A stretch of DNA of 64,000 nucleotides from Sphingomonas donggukensis (GCF_023674425.1 NZ_CP098401.1:2108001-2172000), one strand, 5' to 3'. Positions 50,452 through 58,467 are shown, numbered from the stretch's first letter. Notes: generated by a model not told the origin, from the letters alone. A program made the numbers and translations.

Positions 50452-52941
50452 ATGAATCTCCCCATCCACGCCGTCCTGCCCGACCTCCTCGCCGCCTTGC
50501 GCGCAGGGTCGAACGCGGTCCTCGTCGCCCCACCCGGCGCCGGCAAGACCACCGCGGTCGCCCCCGCCTTGCTCGCCGAGCCGTGGTGCACCGGCGAGAT
50601 CCTGCTGCTCTCCCCTCGCCGCCTCGCCGCCCGCGCCGCTGCCGAACGGATGGCGGCGCTCGCCGGCGACAGCGTCGGGCAAGTGTTCGGCTACGCCACC
50701 CGCATGGACAGCAAGCGATCGACGGCCACGCGCGTCACGGTCGTGACCGAGGGTATCTTCGTCAACCGCATCCAGGCCGATCCCGAACTCGCCGGCGTGT
50801 CCGCCGTGCTGTTCGACGAGGTTCACGAACGCAGCCTCGATTCCGATTTCGGCTTGGCTCTCGCGCTCGACGCGCAGGCGGCGCTGCGCCCCGACCTGCG
50901 GCTGGTGGCGATGTCGGCGACGCTCGACGGCGCGCGCTTCTCGACCCTCATGGGGGATGCACCCGTCATCGAAAGCGAAGGCCGCAGCTATCCGCTGACC
51001 CTGCGCCACATCGGCCGCGCCGCCGACGCGCGGATCGAGGACGCGGTGGCGAGCGCCGTCCGCACCGCGCTGGCGCAGGAAACCGGGGGCATCCTCGCCT
51101 TCCTGCCCGGCGTGCGAGAGATCGAGCGCGTGGCCGAACGGCTCGGCGATCCGCCCGGCGCAACGCTCCACCGCCTCCACGGCCAGATGGACCCCGCCGT
51201 GCAACGCGCCGCGATTCAGCCCGCCGACACGCGCAAGGTCGTGCTCGCCACGTCGATCGCCGAAACGTCGCTGACCCTCGACGGCATTCGCATCGTCATC
51301 GACAGCGGCCTCGCCCGCCGCCCGCGCTACGATCGCGCCGCGGGGATGACCCGCCTCGTCACCGAACGCGCCAGCCAAGCCGCGGTCGTGCAGCGCGCCG
51401 GGCGCGCCGCGCGACAGGGTCCGGGCGTCGCCTACCGCTTGTGGGAGGAAGCGGCGACCGCCGGCCTGCCGCGTTTCGACCCACCCGAAATCCTCGAGGC
51501 CGACCTGTCGGCGCTGTTCCTCGCCTGCGCGATCTGGGGCGTCGCCGACCCACGCGACCTGCGCTGGCTCGACCCACCGAGCGACGCCGCGGTGGCGGAG
51601 GCACGGCGACGCCTCGAGACACTGGAGGCGATCACCACCGATGGCCGCCCCACCCCCCACGGCCGCGCCATCGCCACCCTCCCGCTCCCCCCGAGGCTTG
51701 CGCACATGCTGGTGCGTGCCGGGGAGATGGGATTCGCGCGCGAGGCCGCGCAGGTCGCCGTCCTGCTCGGCGAACGGGGTTTGGGTGGTAACGACACCGA
51801 TCTCGAGCTCCGCCTGCGGAGATGGCGAGCCGAGCGCGGCCAACGGGCGGAGGGAGGGCGGAAACTGGCCGAGCGGTGGGCGCGGCTGGTGCGGGAAAAA
51901 TCACCGTTCGTTTCGAGCGAAGTCGAGAAACAAGCCCCCCGCGCAAACGCCGGTTTCTCGACTTCGCTCGAAACGAACGGCAACGCTATCGCCATCGCCC
52001 TCGCCTTCCCCGATCGCATCGCCCGCCGCCGCGACGCATCCGGCGAAACCTGGGCCTCGGTCGGCGGACGCGGGTTCCGGCTCGATCCGGCCTCCAGCCT
52101 CGCGCGCGCCGAGTGGCTCGCGGTCGCGGAAACCGCAGGCATGGCGTCGGGCGCGCGCATCCTGTCGGCGGTGGAGATCGACCGCGCGACCATCGACGCA
52201 CTGTTCGGCGACCGCATCGTCACCCGGCGCTTCGTCACGTTCGATCCCGCGACCGGCGGCGTATCCGCGACGCGCGAAACGCGGCTCGGCGCGATCCGCC
52301 TCGCGACCGGCCCGGACGCCGCCGCCGATAAGGACGAAATCGCCGCCGCGTTGCTCGACGGCGTCCGCACCCACGGCATCACGCTGCTGCCGTGGTCGGC
52401 GAACGCCACCGCGCTGCGCACCCGCGCCGCCTATGCCGGCATCGACACGCTGAGCGATGCGGCGCTCGTCGCCCGGCTCGACGACTGGCTGCCCCCGCTG
52501 CTCGCGGGCAAGCGCCGGCTCGACGCGATCGAGGGGCTGACGGCGGCACTGGAGGGGCTGCTCGGCTGGGACGCGCTACAAGCGATCAACCGCCTCGCGC
52601 CCCCGCGCTTCGAATCGCCGGCCGGGTCCAGCCACGCGATCGATTATGCCGCCGACGCCGGCCCGACCGTCGAGTTGCGCCCGCAGGCGCTGTTCGGCCT
52701 CGCCGAGCATCCGTGCGTCGGCGCAGACCGCACGCCGCTCGTCCTCAGCCTCACCTCGCCCGCCGGTCGCCCGATCCAGACGACGCGCGACCTGCCCGGC
52801 TTCTGGGCGGGCAGCTGGCACGCAGTGGCAAAGGAAATGCGCGGTCGCTACCCCCGCCATCCCTGGCCCGACGACCCCGCCGCCGCATCGGCGACGCTGC
52901 GCACCAAAAATGCTGATGCGCGCGCCCGCGGATCGCGATAA
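50452..52941 (+). CDS. hrpB: ATP-dependent RNA helicase HrpB
   Basis: An 829-residue DEAH-type helicase. Motif I is PPGAGKTT (27-34), motif II is DEVHER, motif III is SATL and motif VI is QRAGRAARQGPG. A helicase-associated HA2 region and the HrpB-specific C-terminal domain follow. Residues about 485-510 are encoded by a 77-bp palindromic repeat inserted in frame (PFVSSEVEK...FSTSLETNG), in the region linking HA2 to the C-terminal domain. No frame is lost. ATG 50452 (MNLPIHAVLPDLL) is chosen over an upstream ATG at 50413. The role of HrpB in bacteria is poorly defined. Confidence 0.93.
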   Translation: MNLPIHAVLPDLLAALRAGSNAVLVAPPGAGKTTAVAPALLAEPWCTGEILLLSPRRLAARAAAERMAALAGDSVGQVFGYATRMDSKRSTATRVTVVTEGIFVNRIQADPELAGVSAVLFDEVHERSLDSDFGLALALDAQAALRPDLRLVAMSATLDGARFSTLMGDAPVIESEGRSYPLTLRHIGRAADARIEDAVASAVRTALAQETGGILAFLPGVREIERVAERLGDPPGATLHRLHGQMDPAVQRAAIQPADTRKVVLATSIAETSLTLDGIRIVIDSGLARRPRYDRAAGMTRLVTERASQAAVVQRAGRAARQGPGVAYRLWEEAATAGLPRFDPPEILEADLSALFLACAIWGVADPRDLRWLDPPSDAAVAEARRRLETLEAITTDGRPTPHGRAIATLPLPPRLAHMLVRAGEMGFAREAAQVAVLLGERGLGGNDTDLELRLRRWRAERGQRAEGGRKLAERWARLVREKSPFVSSEVEKQAPRANAGFSTSLETNGNAIAIALAFPDRIARRRDASGETWASVGGRGFRLDPASSLARAEWLAVAETAGMASGARILSAVEIDRATIDALFGDRIVTRRFVTFDPATGGVSATRETRLGAIRLATGPDAAADKDEIAAALLDGVRTHGITLLPWSANATALRTRAAYAGIDTLSDAALVARLDDWLPPLLAGKRRLDAIEGLTAALEGLLGWDALQAINRLAPPRFESPAGSSHAIDYAADAGPTVELRPQALFGLAEHPCVGADRTPLVLSLTSPAGRPIQTTRDLPGFWAGSWHAVAKEMRGRYPRHPWPDDPAAASATLRTKNADARARGSR
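51904..51980. repeat. 77-bp palindromic repeat translated within hrpB
   Basis: Perfect 28-nt inverted arms at 51904-51931 and 51953-51980 with a 21-nt spacer. It is the same family as the copies at 14, 19253, 48715 and 58362. It is read through in frame, adding about 26 residues to HrpB. Its arms encode PFVSSEVEK and FSTSLETNG. Confidence 0.92.
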
Positions 52942-52951
52942 GGAACCGCGC

Positions 52952-53233
52952 ATGTCCCAGGCCCGCATCTATCAGCGCCCCAAGAACGCCATGCAGTCGG
53001 GCCGCGCCCGCACCGACCGCTGGGTGCTCGAATTCGAACCCGCCGAAGCGCAGCAGCCCGACCCGCTGACCGGCTGGGCCGGCTCCGGCGACACCCGCAA
53101 CCAGCTGCGCCTCGGCTTCCCGACGCTGGAGGCCGCGCAGGCCTATGCGGCGAAGGAAGGCATCCCTCACCACGTCGTCCCCGCGCCTGCGCGCACGCTG
53201 AAGCTACAGGCCTACGCCGACAATTTCCGGTAG
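52952..53233 (+). CDS. NDUFS4-type Complex I accessory subunit
   Basis: A 93-residue protein of the ETC complex I subunit family (NDUFS4/18-kDa), an accessory subunit shared by alphaproteobacteria and mitochondria. It begins SQARIYQRPKNAMQSGRA and has WVLEFEP, DPLTGWAGSGDTRNQ and FPTLEAAQAYAAKEGI, typical of the family. AAGGA lies upstream of the ATG. It is 10 nt downstream of hrpB and probably co-transcribed, although the main nuo genes are not nearby. Confidence 0.93.
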   Translation: MSQARIYQRPKNAMQSGRARTDRWVLEFEPAEAQQPDPLTGWAGSGDTRNQLRLGFPTLEAAQAYAAKEGIPHHVVPAPARTLKLQAYADNFR

Positions 53234-53280
53234 ATTGGCGGGCGAAATCGCTGTCCTACATCGTCGCGATCTGGTTGATC

Positions 53281-53302
53281 GGCGCTGCTCTTTGACAGCG
53301 CC
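53281..53302. other. Perfect 7-bp hairpin after the NDUFS4-type gene
   Basis: GGCGCTG and CAGCGCC flank an 8-nt loop (CTCTTTGA). It lies about 48 bp after the stop of the preceding gene in a 160-bp convergent gap. No T-run follows, so terminator function is only possible. Apart from a half-repeat at 53334 the gap holds nothing else I can see. Confidence 0.4.
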
Positions 53303-53333
53303 AAGCCATGACGAAGGGGCAACGCCCTCAGAT

Positions 53334-53360
53334 CCGTTCGTGCTGAGCGAAGTCGAAGCA
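53334..53360. repeat. Solitary arm of the TGAGC-type repeat
   Basis: It begins CCGTTCGTGCTGAGCGAAGT, the same as the left arm at 43359. No inverted partner follows before the Nudix gene stop, so it is a single half. Confidence 0.8.
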
Positions 53361-53393
53361 CGTGCCACGGAAAATGCACTCTGACGCTCGGCG

Positions 53394-53924
53394 TCAGCCC
53401 AGCATCCCGCCGCCCAGCAGCATCAGCAGCTTGACGTCGATCCCGAACCCCTCCGCCCGCCGCGCCGCGACATAGTCGGCGACCGCGTCCAGCTTCACGC
53501 GGTGGACGGTAATTCCCTCGCCATCGACGCCGCCGCCGTCCGACACGCGCGTCAGCCCTTCGGCACGGACCAGGCTGAACGATTCGCTGACCATGCCGGG
53601 CGAGGAGTAGAAATCGCCCAGATCGACGATCCGCTCGGCGCGGTAGCCGGTTTCCTCCTCCAGCTCGCGCGCGGCCGCTACTGCCACGCCCTCGCCCGCG
53701 TCCTCGTCGCCGACCAGCCCCGCGGGCAGTTCCAGGCAGCGGCGACCCAGCGGCACGCGGTACTGGTCGACCAGCACGATGTGCCCGTCGTCGATCGCGA
53801 CGATCACCGCCGCCTTCACCCCGCCGACCCGCGACACATATTCCCACCGCCCGCGCGTCTTCGCGGTCAGGAATTTGCCGGCCCACACGATCCGTTCGAC
53901 CGCATCGGCGTCGGGCACGCTCAC
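53394..53924 (-). CDS. Nudix hydrolase, ADP-ribose pyrophosphatase-like
   Basis: A 176-residue Nudix enzyme. The Nudix box is GLVGDEDAGEGVAVAAARELEEETGY, with the required REx2EE core. The preceding QYRVPLGRRCLELPAG is typical of ADP-sugar pyrophosphatases (NudF group), which hydrolyse ADP-ribose to AMP and ribose 5-phosphate. The GTG start overlaps the stop of the upstream TPM-domain gene (GTGA), so it ends the lemA operon. Confidence 0.9.
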   Translation of the reverse strand: MSVPDADAVERIVWAGKFLTAKTRGRWEYVSRVGGVKAAVIVAIDDGHIVLVDQYRVPLGRRCLELPAGLVGDEDAGEGVAVAAARELEEETGYRAERIVDLGDFYSSPGMVSESFSLVRAEGLTRVSDGGGVDGEGITVHRVKLDAVADYVAARRAEGFGIDVKLLMLLGGGMLG

Positions 53925-54595
53925 AATTCGATCAGCCGGTCGGGCAGCTCGTTGGTGTCGCCCTCACTGCGCGGGAAATGCTCGGCCAGCACCACGCCGA
54001 TCTCCGCGACCGCCGCGGCCATGCCGTCGCCGGGGCGCCCGTCCTTCACCGCCGCGATCAGCGCCGCCATGGCGTGGCCCCACACGTCCTCGCTTACCCG
54101 ATCGTGGATCGCGGCGTCGGCGATCAGCTCGGCACGGTGTTCGTCGAGGCTCAGGTACAGCAGAACGCCCGTCGCGGCGATCGTGCGTTTCTCGGCACCG
54201 GTGCGGAACAGCTCCAGCGCCTTCGCCCGCACCCGCCGCGTCTTGGTCGCGCCCGGCGTCAGTGCGAGGCGAAGCGGTCGCCACGCCAGCAACAGCCGCG
54301 CGACGAGGAACGTCACCGCCAGCAAGACCAGCGCGATCGTGTAGTATGCGCTACCCGGCACCCGGTCCGCCCAGCCATCGACCAGCGCCAGGTGGATATC
54401 CTCGGCCACGCCGGGGAACACCGCCAGCAGAGCCAGCACGAAGAGCATCGCCAGCACCGTCCAGTGCAGCGCGACGTCGTGGTACCGGTCGGACGATCCC
54501 GCCACGACCGTCACGATCTCACCGTCGGTATGCGCCTCCGCCGCGGTTACCGCCGCGGTGACGGTCGCGTGATCCGCCTCGCTCAGCCGCGCCAT
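53921..54595 (-). CDS. TPM-domain membrane protein
   Basis: A 224-residue protein with a TPM domain split by two membrane helices (about 44-62 and 84-104). The N-terminal EADHATVTAAVTAAEAHTDGEIVTVV and the later TGVLLYLSLDEHRAELIAD match the second TPM protein of LemA operons. It lacks a signal peptide. The ATG overlaps the stop of the upstream TPM gene in a TAATG junction. Function of the family is unclear; thylakoid and envelope maintenance roles are known in plants. Confidence 0.86.
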   Translation of the reverse strand: MARLSEADHATVTAAVTAAEAHTDGEIVTVVAGSSDRYHDVALHWTVLAMLFVLALLAVFPGVAEDIHLALVDGWADRVPGSAYYTIALVLLAVTFLVARLLLAWRPLRLALTPGATKTRRVRAKALELFRTGAEKRTIAATGVLLYLSLDEHRAELIADAAIHDRVSEDVWGHAMAALIAAVKDGRPGDGMAAAVAEIGVVLAEHFPRSEGDTNELPDRLIEL

Positions 54596-55473
54596 TACCA
54601 GCTCCCCGAGGCGCCACCGCCCCCGAACGATCCGCCGCCGCCGCCGGAAAAGCCGCCGCCGCCCCAGCCGCCGCCGCCACCACCGCCGCCGCCACCGGAC
54701 CAGCCGCCGAAGCCGCCGCCGCCACCGCCGCGGCTCGCCTCGCGCCCGATCTCGTTGGCGATCGACCACAGGATCACCGGCAGGACGCCGCTATCGCCGT
54801 CGCCGCGATACTTGCGGCCCCGACCGCGCCGCCCGAACGACAGCAGGACAAAGAACAGGATCATCCCGAAGAAGACCAGCGACACCGGGAAGCCGCCGCC
54901 GCCACGTCGCGCCGACGTGCGGTGCGTCCGGTCGAACTGCTTAACCGCGGCATCGACCTTGGCCTGCTGCTCCTCGGGGCTGGCGCGCAGCTGGGCGATG
55001 ACGGCATCGGCACCCGCCTCCATCCCCTGCGGCACCTCGCCCGCGCGCAGGCGGGGCATCATCTGCTGGTTGATGATGACGCTCGACAAGGCGTCGGTCA
55101 GGATCGGCTCCAGCCCATAGCCGACTTCCAGTCGCGGGCCCCGCTGCCCGGCGGGATTGTTCGGCGCCACGAACAGTATCGCGCCGTTGTTGGCATCCTT
55201 CAGCCCGACACCCCACGCCCGCCCGAGCTTGTAGCCGTATTCGTCGAGCGGATAGCCCTGCATGTCGCCGATCGTCGCGATGATCAGCTGGCGCTTGGTA
55301 TCCTTCTGCAACGCATCGAGCTTCGCGGTCAGCGACGCCTCGACCTCGGGCGGGAGGACGTTGGCATCATCGACGACGAAACCGGTCAGCTTCGGGAACG
55401 TCTGCGCCGCCGCCGGCACTGCCGTTCCAAAGAGCAGCATCGCGAGCGACAGGGCGATGTGGCGAACGATCAT
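54595..55473 (-). CDS. YgcG-like TPM-domain protein with Gly-rich tail
   Basis: A 292-residue exported membrane protein. A signal peptide (1-23, AAAQ) is followed by a TPM domain (about 30-160; GFVVDDANVLPPEVEASL, IATIGDMQGYPLDEYGYKLGRAWGVG), a membrane helix at about 198-215 and a C-terminal tail of about 45 residues that is mainly glycine with scattered Phe, Trp and Ser. The tail is usual for the family. It lies 23 bp after lemA. Confidence 0.9.
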   Translation of the reverse strand: MIVRHIALSLAMLLFGTAVPAAAQTFPKLTGFVVDDANVLPPEVEASLTAKLDALQKDTKRQLIIATIGDMQGYPLDEYGYKLGRAWGVGLKDANNGAILFVAPNNPAGQRGPRLEVGYGLEPILTDALSSVIINQQMMPRLRAGEVPQGMEAGADAVIAQLRASPEEQQAKVDAAVKQFDRTHRTSARRGGGGFPVSLVFFGMILFFVLLSFGRRGRGRKYRGDGDSGVLPVILWSIANEIGREASRGGGGGGFGGWSGGGGGGGGGGWGGGGFSGGGGGSFGGGGASGSW

Positions 55474-55496
55474 GCGACCGCCTCCAAAGTGGCGGG

Positions 55497-56087
55497 TCAG
55501 CTCGCGTTGCCGAACGCGGCGCCGACCGACGGCGCCGTCTCTGCGCCGGGCGTCGTCGCCTGGAACGGCGTCAGCGGCTTCGCGCCGTAGAAGATCTTCG
55601 CCCCCACCGCGTCGGGGAAGGTGCGGATGCGCGTGTTATACGCCTGCACCGCGGTGTTGTAGTCGTTCCGCGCAATGGTGATGCGGTTCTCGGTCCCCTC
55701 GAGCTGGCTCATCAGGGTGGTATAATTGCCCTGGCTCTTCAGCTCGGGATACGCCTCCTGCAACCGCTGCAGCGACAGCGTGACGCCGGCCTGCGCGCGC
55801 TGGTACGCCGCCATCTTGTTGGGGTCGGTCAGGTCGTCGCCCGATACCTGCACCTGGTTGGCCGATGCGCGCGCCTGGGTCACTTCGGTCAGGATCGCCT
55901 TCTCCTGCGCGCCTGCGGCCTTCACCGTCGCGACCAGGTTGGGAATCAGGTCGGCGCGGCGCTGATACTGGTTCTGCACATCGGCCCAGCGCGCCTTGGC
56001 GTTTTCCTCGGCCGTCGGCACACTGTTCAATCCACACGCCGACAGGGTCAGGGCGGCGACACCGACGAAAGTTGCACGAAGCTTCAT
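55497..56087 (-). CDS. lemA: LemA family lipoprotein
   Basis: A 196-residue LemA protein with a lipobox LSAC (lipid cysteine 18). The core is helical, with RWADVQNQYQRRADLIPNLV, TEVTQARA, and the conserved YPELKSQGNYTTLMSQLEGTENRI. The C-terminal 25 residues are Ala/Thr/Pro-rich. GGAGGA precedes the ATG at 56087; the longer upstream frame is antisense to the mscL leader. It is the first gene of lemA-TPM-TPM-Nudix. Confidence 0.92.
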   Translation of the reverse strand: MKLRATFVGVAALTLSACGLNSVPTAEENAKARWADVQNQYQRRADLIPNLVATVKAAGAQEKAILTEVTQARASANQVQVSGDDLTDPNKMAAYQRAQAGVTLSLQRLQEAYPELKSQGNYTTLMSQLEGTENRITIARNDYNTAVQAYNTRIRTFPDAVGAKIFYGAKPLTPFQATTPGAETAPSVGAAFGNAS

Positions 56088-56181
56088 GTGGCTTGTCCTC
56101 CAAGGCGCGAACGCGCAACATTTAGGCGCGCCCACGATCCGCACAATGGGAAATCGGATCAGGCGAAGTGGAGGGCAGGCA

Positions 56182-56610
56182 ATGTTCAACGAATTCAAGA
56201 CGTTCATCATGCGCGGCAACGTGCTCGACCTCGCGATCGCGGTCATCATCGGGGCTGCGTTCGGCAAGATCGTGACGTCGCTGACCGAAGACATCCTCAT
56301 GCCGGTGATCGGAAAGATCTTCGGCGGGCTCGATTTCTCGAGCTACTTTCTGGTACTGGGTGCCGTCCCGCCCGAGCTTACCGGATCGACCGACTATGCC
56401 GCGTTGAAGAAGGCTGGCGTGCCGTTGCTCGGCTATGGCGAGTTCGTGACGCAGGCGGTCAATTTCGTGATCGTCGCCTTCATCATCTTCCTGCTGGTGC
56501 GCGCCGTAAACCGCCTGATGCCGAAGCCGGTCGAGGCGCCTGCCGCCGAAGCCGCGGACATCGCGCTGCTGCGCGAGATCCGCGACGAACTGCGCACGCG
56601 GCGCGTCTAG
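56182..56610 (+). CDS. mscL: Large-conductance mechanosensitive channel
   Basis: A 142-residue pentameric channel subunit that opens under hypo-osmotic shock. The N-terminus MFNEFKTFIMRGNVLDLAIAVIIGAAFGKIV contains the pore-lining first helix, and the second helix is FVIVAFIIFLLVRAVNRL. The C-terminal helix bundle (ALLREIRDELRTRR) is intact. Its TAG overlaps the convergent Rrf2 regulator stop by 4 bp. Confidence 0.96.
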   Translation: MFNEFKTFIMRGNVLDLAIAVIIGAAFGKIVTSLTEDILMPVIGKIFGGLDFSSYFLVLGAVPPELTGSTDYAALKKAGVPLLGYGEFVTQAVNFVIVAFIIFLLVRAVNRLMPKPVEAPAAEAADIALLREIRDELRTRRV

Positions 56611-57038
56611 GCCGCGGCCAGATCCTCGGCGGTGGCATCCGCCAGGCTGGTGCCGTCGAGGATCCGCGCGGTTTCATCGCGCACCCGCGCCATCGCGTGG
56701 CGGATTGCGCACGTCGCCTCGTCGGCGCAGTCGGCGCAGGGGCGGTAGGCGGTGCGGCTGACGCAGGGGACCAGCGCCAGCGGCCCCTCGATCACGCGGA
56801 TGATCTCGCCCAGCGAAATCATGTGCGGGGGGCGCGACAGGCAATAACCGCCGGCCTTGCCGCGGTGCGAATGCAGGAAGCCCGCCTCTCGCAGGTCGGC
56901 CAGGATCAGCTCCAGGAACTTGCGCGGCACGTTCGCGACGGCGGCGATGCGGTTCATCGGCACCGGCGGGCCCCCGGCCTTCATCGTGGCCAGGTACAGC
57001 ATCGCGCGAAGCGCGTAGCGGGAACGCTGCGTCAACAT
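56607..57038 (-). CDS. Rrf2 family transcriptional regulator with Cys cluster
   Basis: A 143-residue winged-helix regulator. The N-terminal MLTQRSRYALRAMLYLA begins the wing helix typical of Rrf2 proteins. Cysteines at 92, 101, 104 and 110 (CVSRTAYRPCADCADEATC) suggest an Fe-S cluster as in IscR, RirA or NsrR; the spacing does not let me choose. No obvious target gene (isc/suf, nitric oxide) is adjacent. It is divergent from ssrA. The ATG is followed directly by the conserved start. Confidence 0.9.
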   Translation of the reverse strand: MLTQRSRYALRAMLYLATMKAGGPPVPMNRIAAVANVPRKFLELILADLREAGFLHSHRGKAGGYCLSRPPHMISLGEIIRVIEGPLALVPCVSRTAYRPCADCADEATCAIRHAMARVRDETARILDGTSLADATAEDLAAA

Positions 57039-57102
57039 GATACGCTATCCCATGCGCCGATATTGTGGCCGTGTGAAGGCGTTCCCCGTCGTCCGGCGCC
57101 CC

Positions 57103-57131
57103 TTTTCACGAGCCGCCCGAGCGCCTATATC
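57103..57131 (+). promoter_or_regulatory. Putative ssrA promoter
   Basis: TTTTCA (57103-57108) and TATATC (57126-57131) are separated by 17 bp and would start transcription near 57138, at the expected 5' end of the acceptor piece of tmRNA. The -35 match is modest. Confidence 0.4.
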
Positions 57132-57137
57132 GGTTGT

Positions 57138-57415
57138 GCCGGAGGGGTTCGCCCCTTGGCTATGGCGATAAAGGATTGCGCATCATAGGCGCAGCGGACC
57201 CGGGGGCAGTACCCGGCGGCTCCACCACCACCTGCTCCCTCAAGGGCGGATGATGACGGGGCCGAACCAGGATCGACGTGTGCTGAACAACGCAGTCTTT
57301 TGCTCGGAATGGGACCACCGTGACGGCCCATACACAAGTGCCAACGATAACGAAGCACTCGCGATTGCCGCGTAACTGACGGCCTAACGGCCTGACGTTA
57401 TTCGTACAAAAGCGC
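57138..57415 (+). ncRNA. ssrA: Permuted two-piece tmRNA (alphaproteobacterial type)
   Basis: tmRNA rescues stalled ribosomes by acting as tRNA-Ala and template for a degradation tag. Here the gene is circularly permuted: the acceptor piece comes first and ends with CGGCTCC-ACCA (57217-57227). A T-arm-like hairpin precedes it (CCGGG, loop GGCAGTA, CCCGG). After about 30 nt of spacer the coding piece starts with GGGGCCG (57258-57264), which pairs over 7 bp with CGGCTCC to rebuild the acceptor stem. The tag frame runs from GCC (57340) to TAA (57373-57375) and encodes ANDNEALAIAA. The outer ends are estimates. smpB is not in the window. Confidence 0.93.
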
Positions 57416-57454
57416 GGTCGGGCGCACCGGGCAACAGAAGCGATTCCGGCGGTT

Positions 57455-57484
57455 TGGGGAGCACCGAGCAACAGAAGCTCCCCA
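57455..57484 (+). terminator. Hairpin downstream of ssrA
   Basis: TGGGGAGC (57455-57462) and GCTCCCCA (57477-57484) form a perfect 8-bp stem with a 14-nt loop, followed by CTTTCCT. It is a plausible but T-poor terminator for ssrA. The loop contains one copy of a direct repeat: GCACCGAGCAACAGAAGC at 57461-57478, matching 57423-57440 with one change. Confidence 0.55.
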
Positions 57485-57545
57485 CTTTCCTGAAGTCTAG
57501 AAAATGCGGTATGCTTCCTCCAGACAGGATCTGGAGAGAGAGCCG

Positions 57546-58316
57546 ATGGCCACGCTTGCCGAAGACCGCCCGCAGACGATGGCCCCCGGCGAACGCGAGG
57601 CGCGGGTCGATCTTGCCGCCGCCTACCGCCTGGTCGCGCTGTATGGCTGGGACGACCTGATCTTCACCCATTTGTCCGCGCGGGTGCCGGGGCCGGAGCA
57701 TCATTTCCTCATCAACCCCTACGACATGATGTTCGAGGAGATCACTGCCTCCAGCCTGGTCAAGATCGACGTCGCCGGCAATCCGGTCGGGCCGACGACC
57801 CACCCCGTCAACCCGGCGGGCTTCACCATCCATTCGGCGATCCACATGGCGCGCGAGGATGCCGCCGCGGTCATGCACCTGCACACGCCGAACGGCCAGG
57901 CGGTGTCGGCGATGGAATTCGGACTGCTGCCCCACACCCAGACGGCGATGATCGCCGGCGGCGACGTCGCCTATCACGACTATGAAGGCATCGCGACCGA
58001 CCTTGAGGAGCGCGAACGCCTCGTCGCCGATATCGGCGCGAAGAACGCGATGATCCTGCGCAACCACGGCACGCTGGCCGTCGGCAACAGCGTCGCGGCG
58101 TGTTTCCTGCGCCTCTATTTCCTGGAACGCGCGTGCGAGGCGCAGGTGAAGATGCTGTCGGCAGGCCGCGAGAACCTCAACACTCCGCCGCAGGGCACGC
58201 CCGAAAAAGTCGCCGGCCAGTCCGCCCCCGCCGGCATGGGCATGCTCGCCGAGCGGCTGGCATGGCCGGCGCTGCTCAGGAAGCTCGACCGGATCGACCC
58301 GAGCTATCGCGATTGA
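57546..58316 (+). CDS. Class II aldolase/adducin family protein
   Basis: A 256-residue protein with the class II aldolase head domain. HLHTPNGQAVSAMEF has the HxH metal pair, the later zinc histidine is in LRNHGTLAVG, and AAAYRLVALYGWDDLIFTHLSARVPG is the typical N-terminal stretch. Bacterial members include fuculose-phosphate aldolase, but most adducin-like members of this length have no known substrate. ATG 57546 has GGAGAG upstream. A 78-bp palindrome follows. Confidence 0.88.
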   Translation: MATLAEDRPQTMAPGEREARVDLAAAYRLVALYGWDDLIFTHLSARVPGPEHHFLINPYDMMFEEITASSLVKIDVAGNPVGPTTHPVNPAGFTIHSAIHMAREDAAAVMHLHTPNGQAVSAMEFGLLPHTQTAMIAGGDVAYHDYEGIATDLEERERLVADIGAKNAMILRNHGTLAVGNSVAACFLRLYFLERACEAQVKMLSAGRENLNTPPQGTPEKVAGQSAPAGMGMLAERLAWPALLRKLDRIDPSYRD

Positions 58317-58361
58317 GGGGGCGGGCCGTGCTCACCCGGTAGTGGCGGCCATGAACCTATC

Positions 58362-58439
58362 CCGTTCGTGTCGAGCACAATCGAGAAACCGCGCCGGGCG
58401 AGTCTGTGGCCGTTTCTCGACTGTGCTCGAAACGAACGG
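58362..58439. repeat. 78-bp palindromic repeat pair
   Basis: The 28-nt arms 58362-58389 and 58412-58439 are inverted complements with two mismatches and a 22-nt spacer; the left starts CCGTTCGTGTCGAGCACAAT. It lies in the convergent gap between the aldolase-like gene and the small secreted protein gene. Confidence 0.88.
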
Positions 58440-58467
58440 GCAGGGGCTGACGTGACCTCGGTCGCGC

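Noticed and set aside
57504-57545. Upstream ATG for the class II aldolase-like gene
   Set aside because: The 14 added residues lie next to the ssrA hairpin and lack homologous character; ATG 57546 has a good GGAGAG ribosome site.
14-58439. Repeat copies considered as a CRISPR array
   Set aside because: They are spread over the whole window, occur singly or as inverted pairs, and are not evenly spaced; no cas genes are present.
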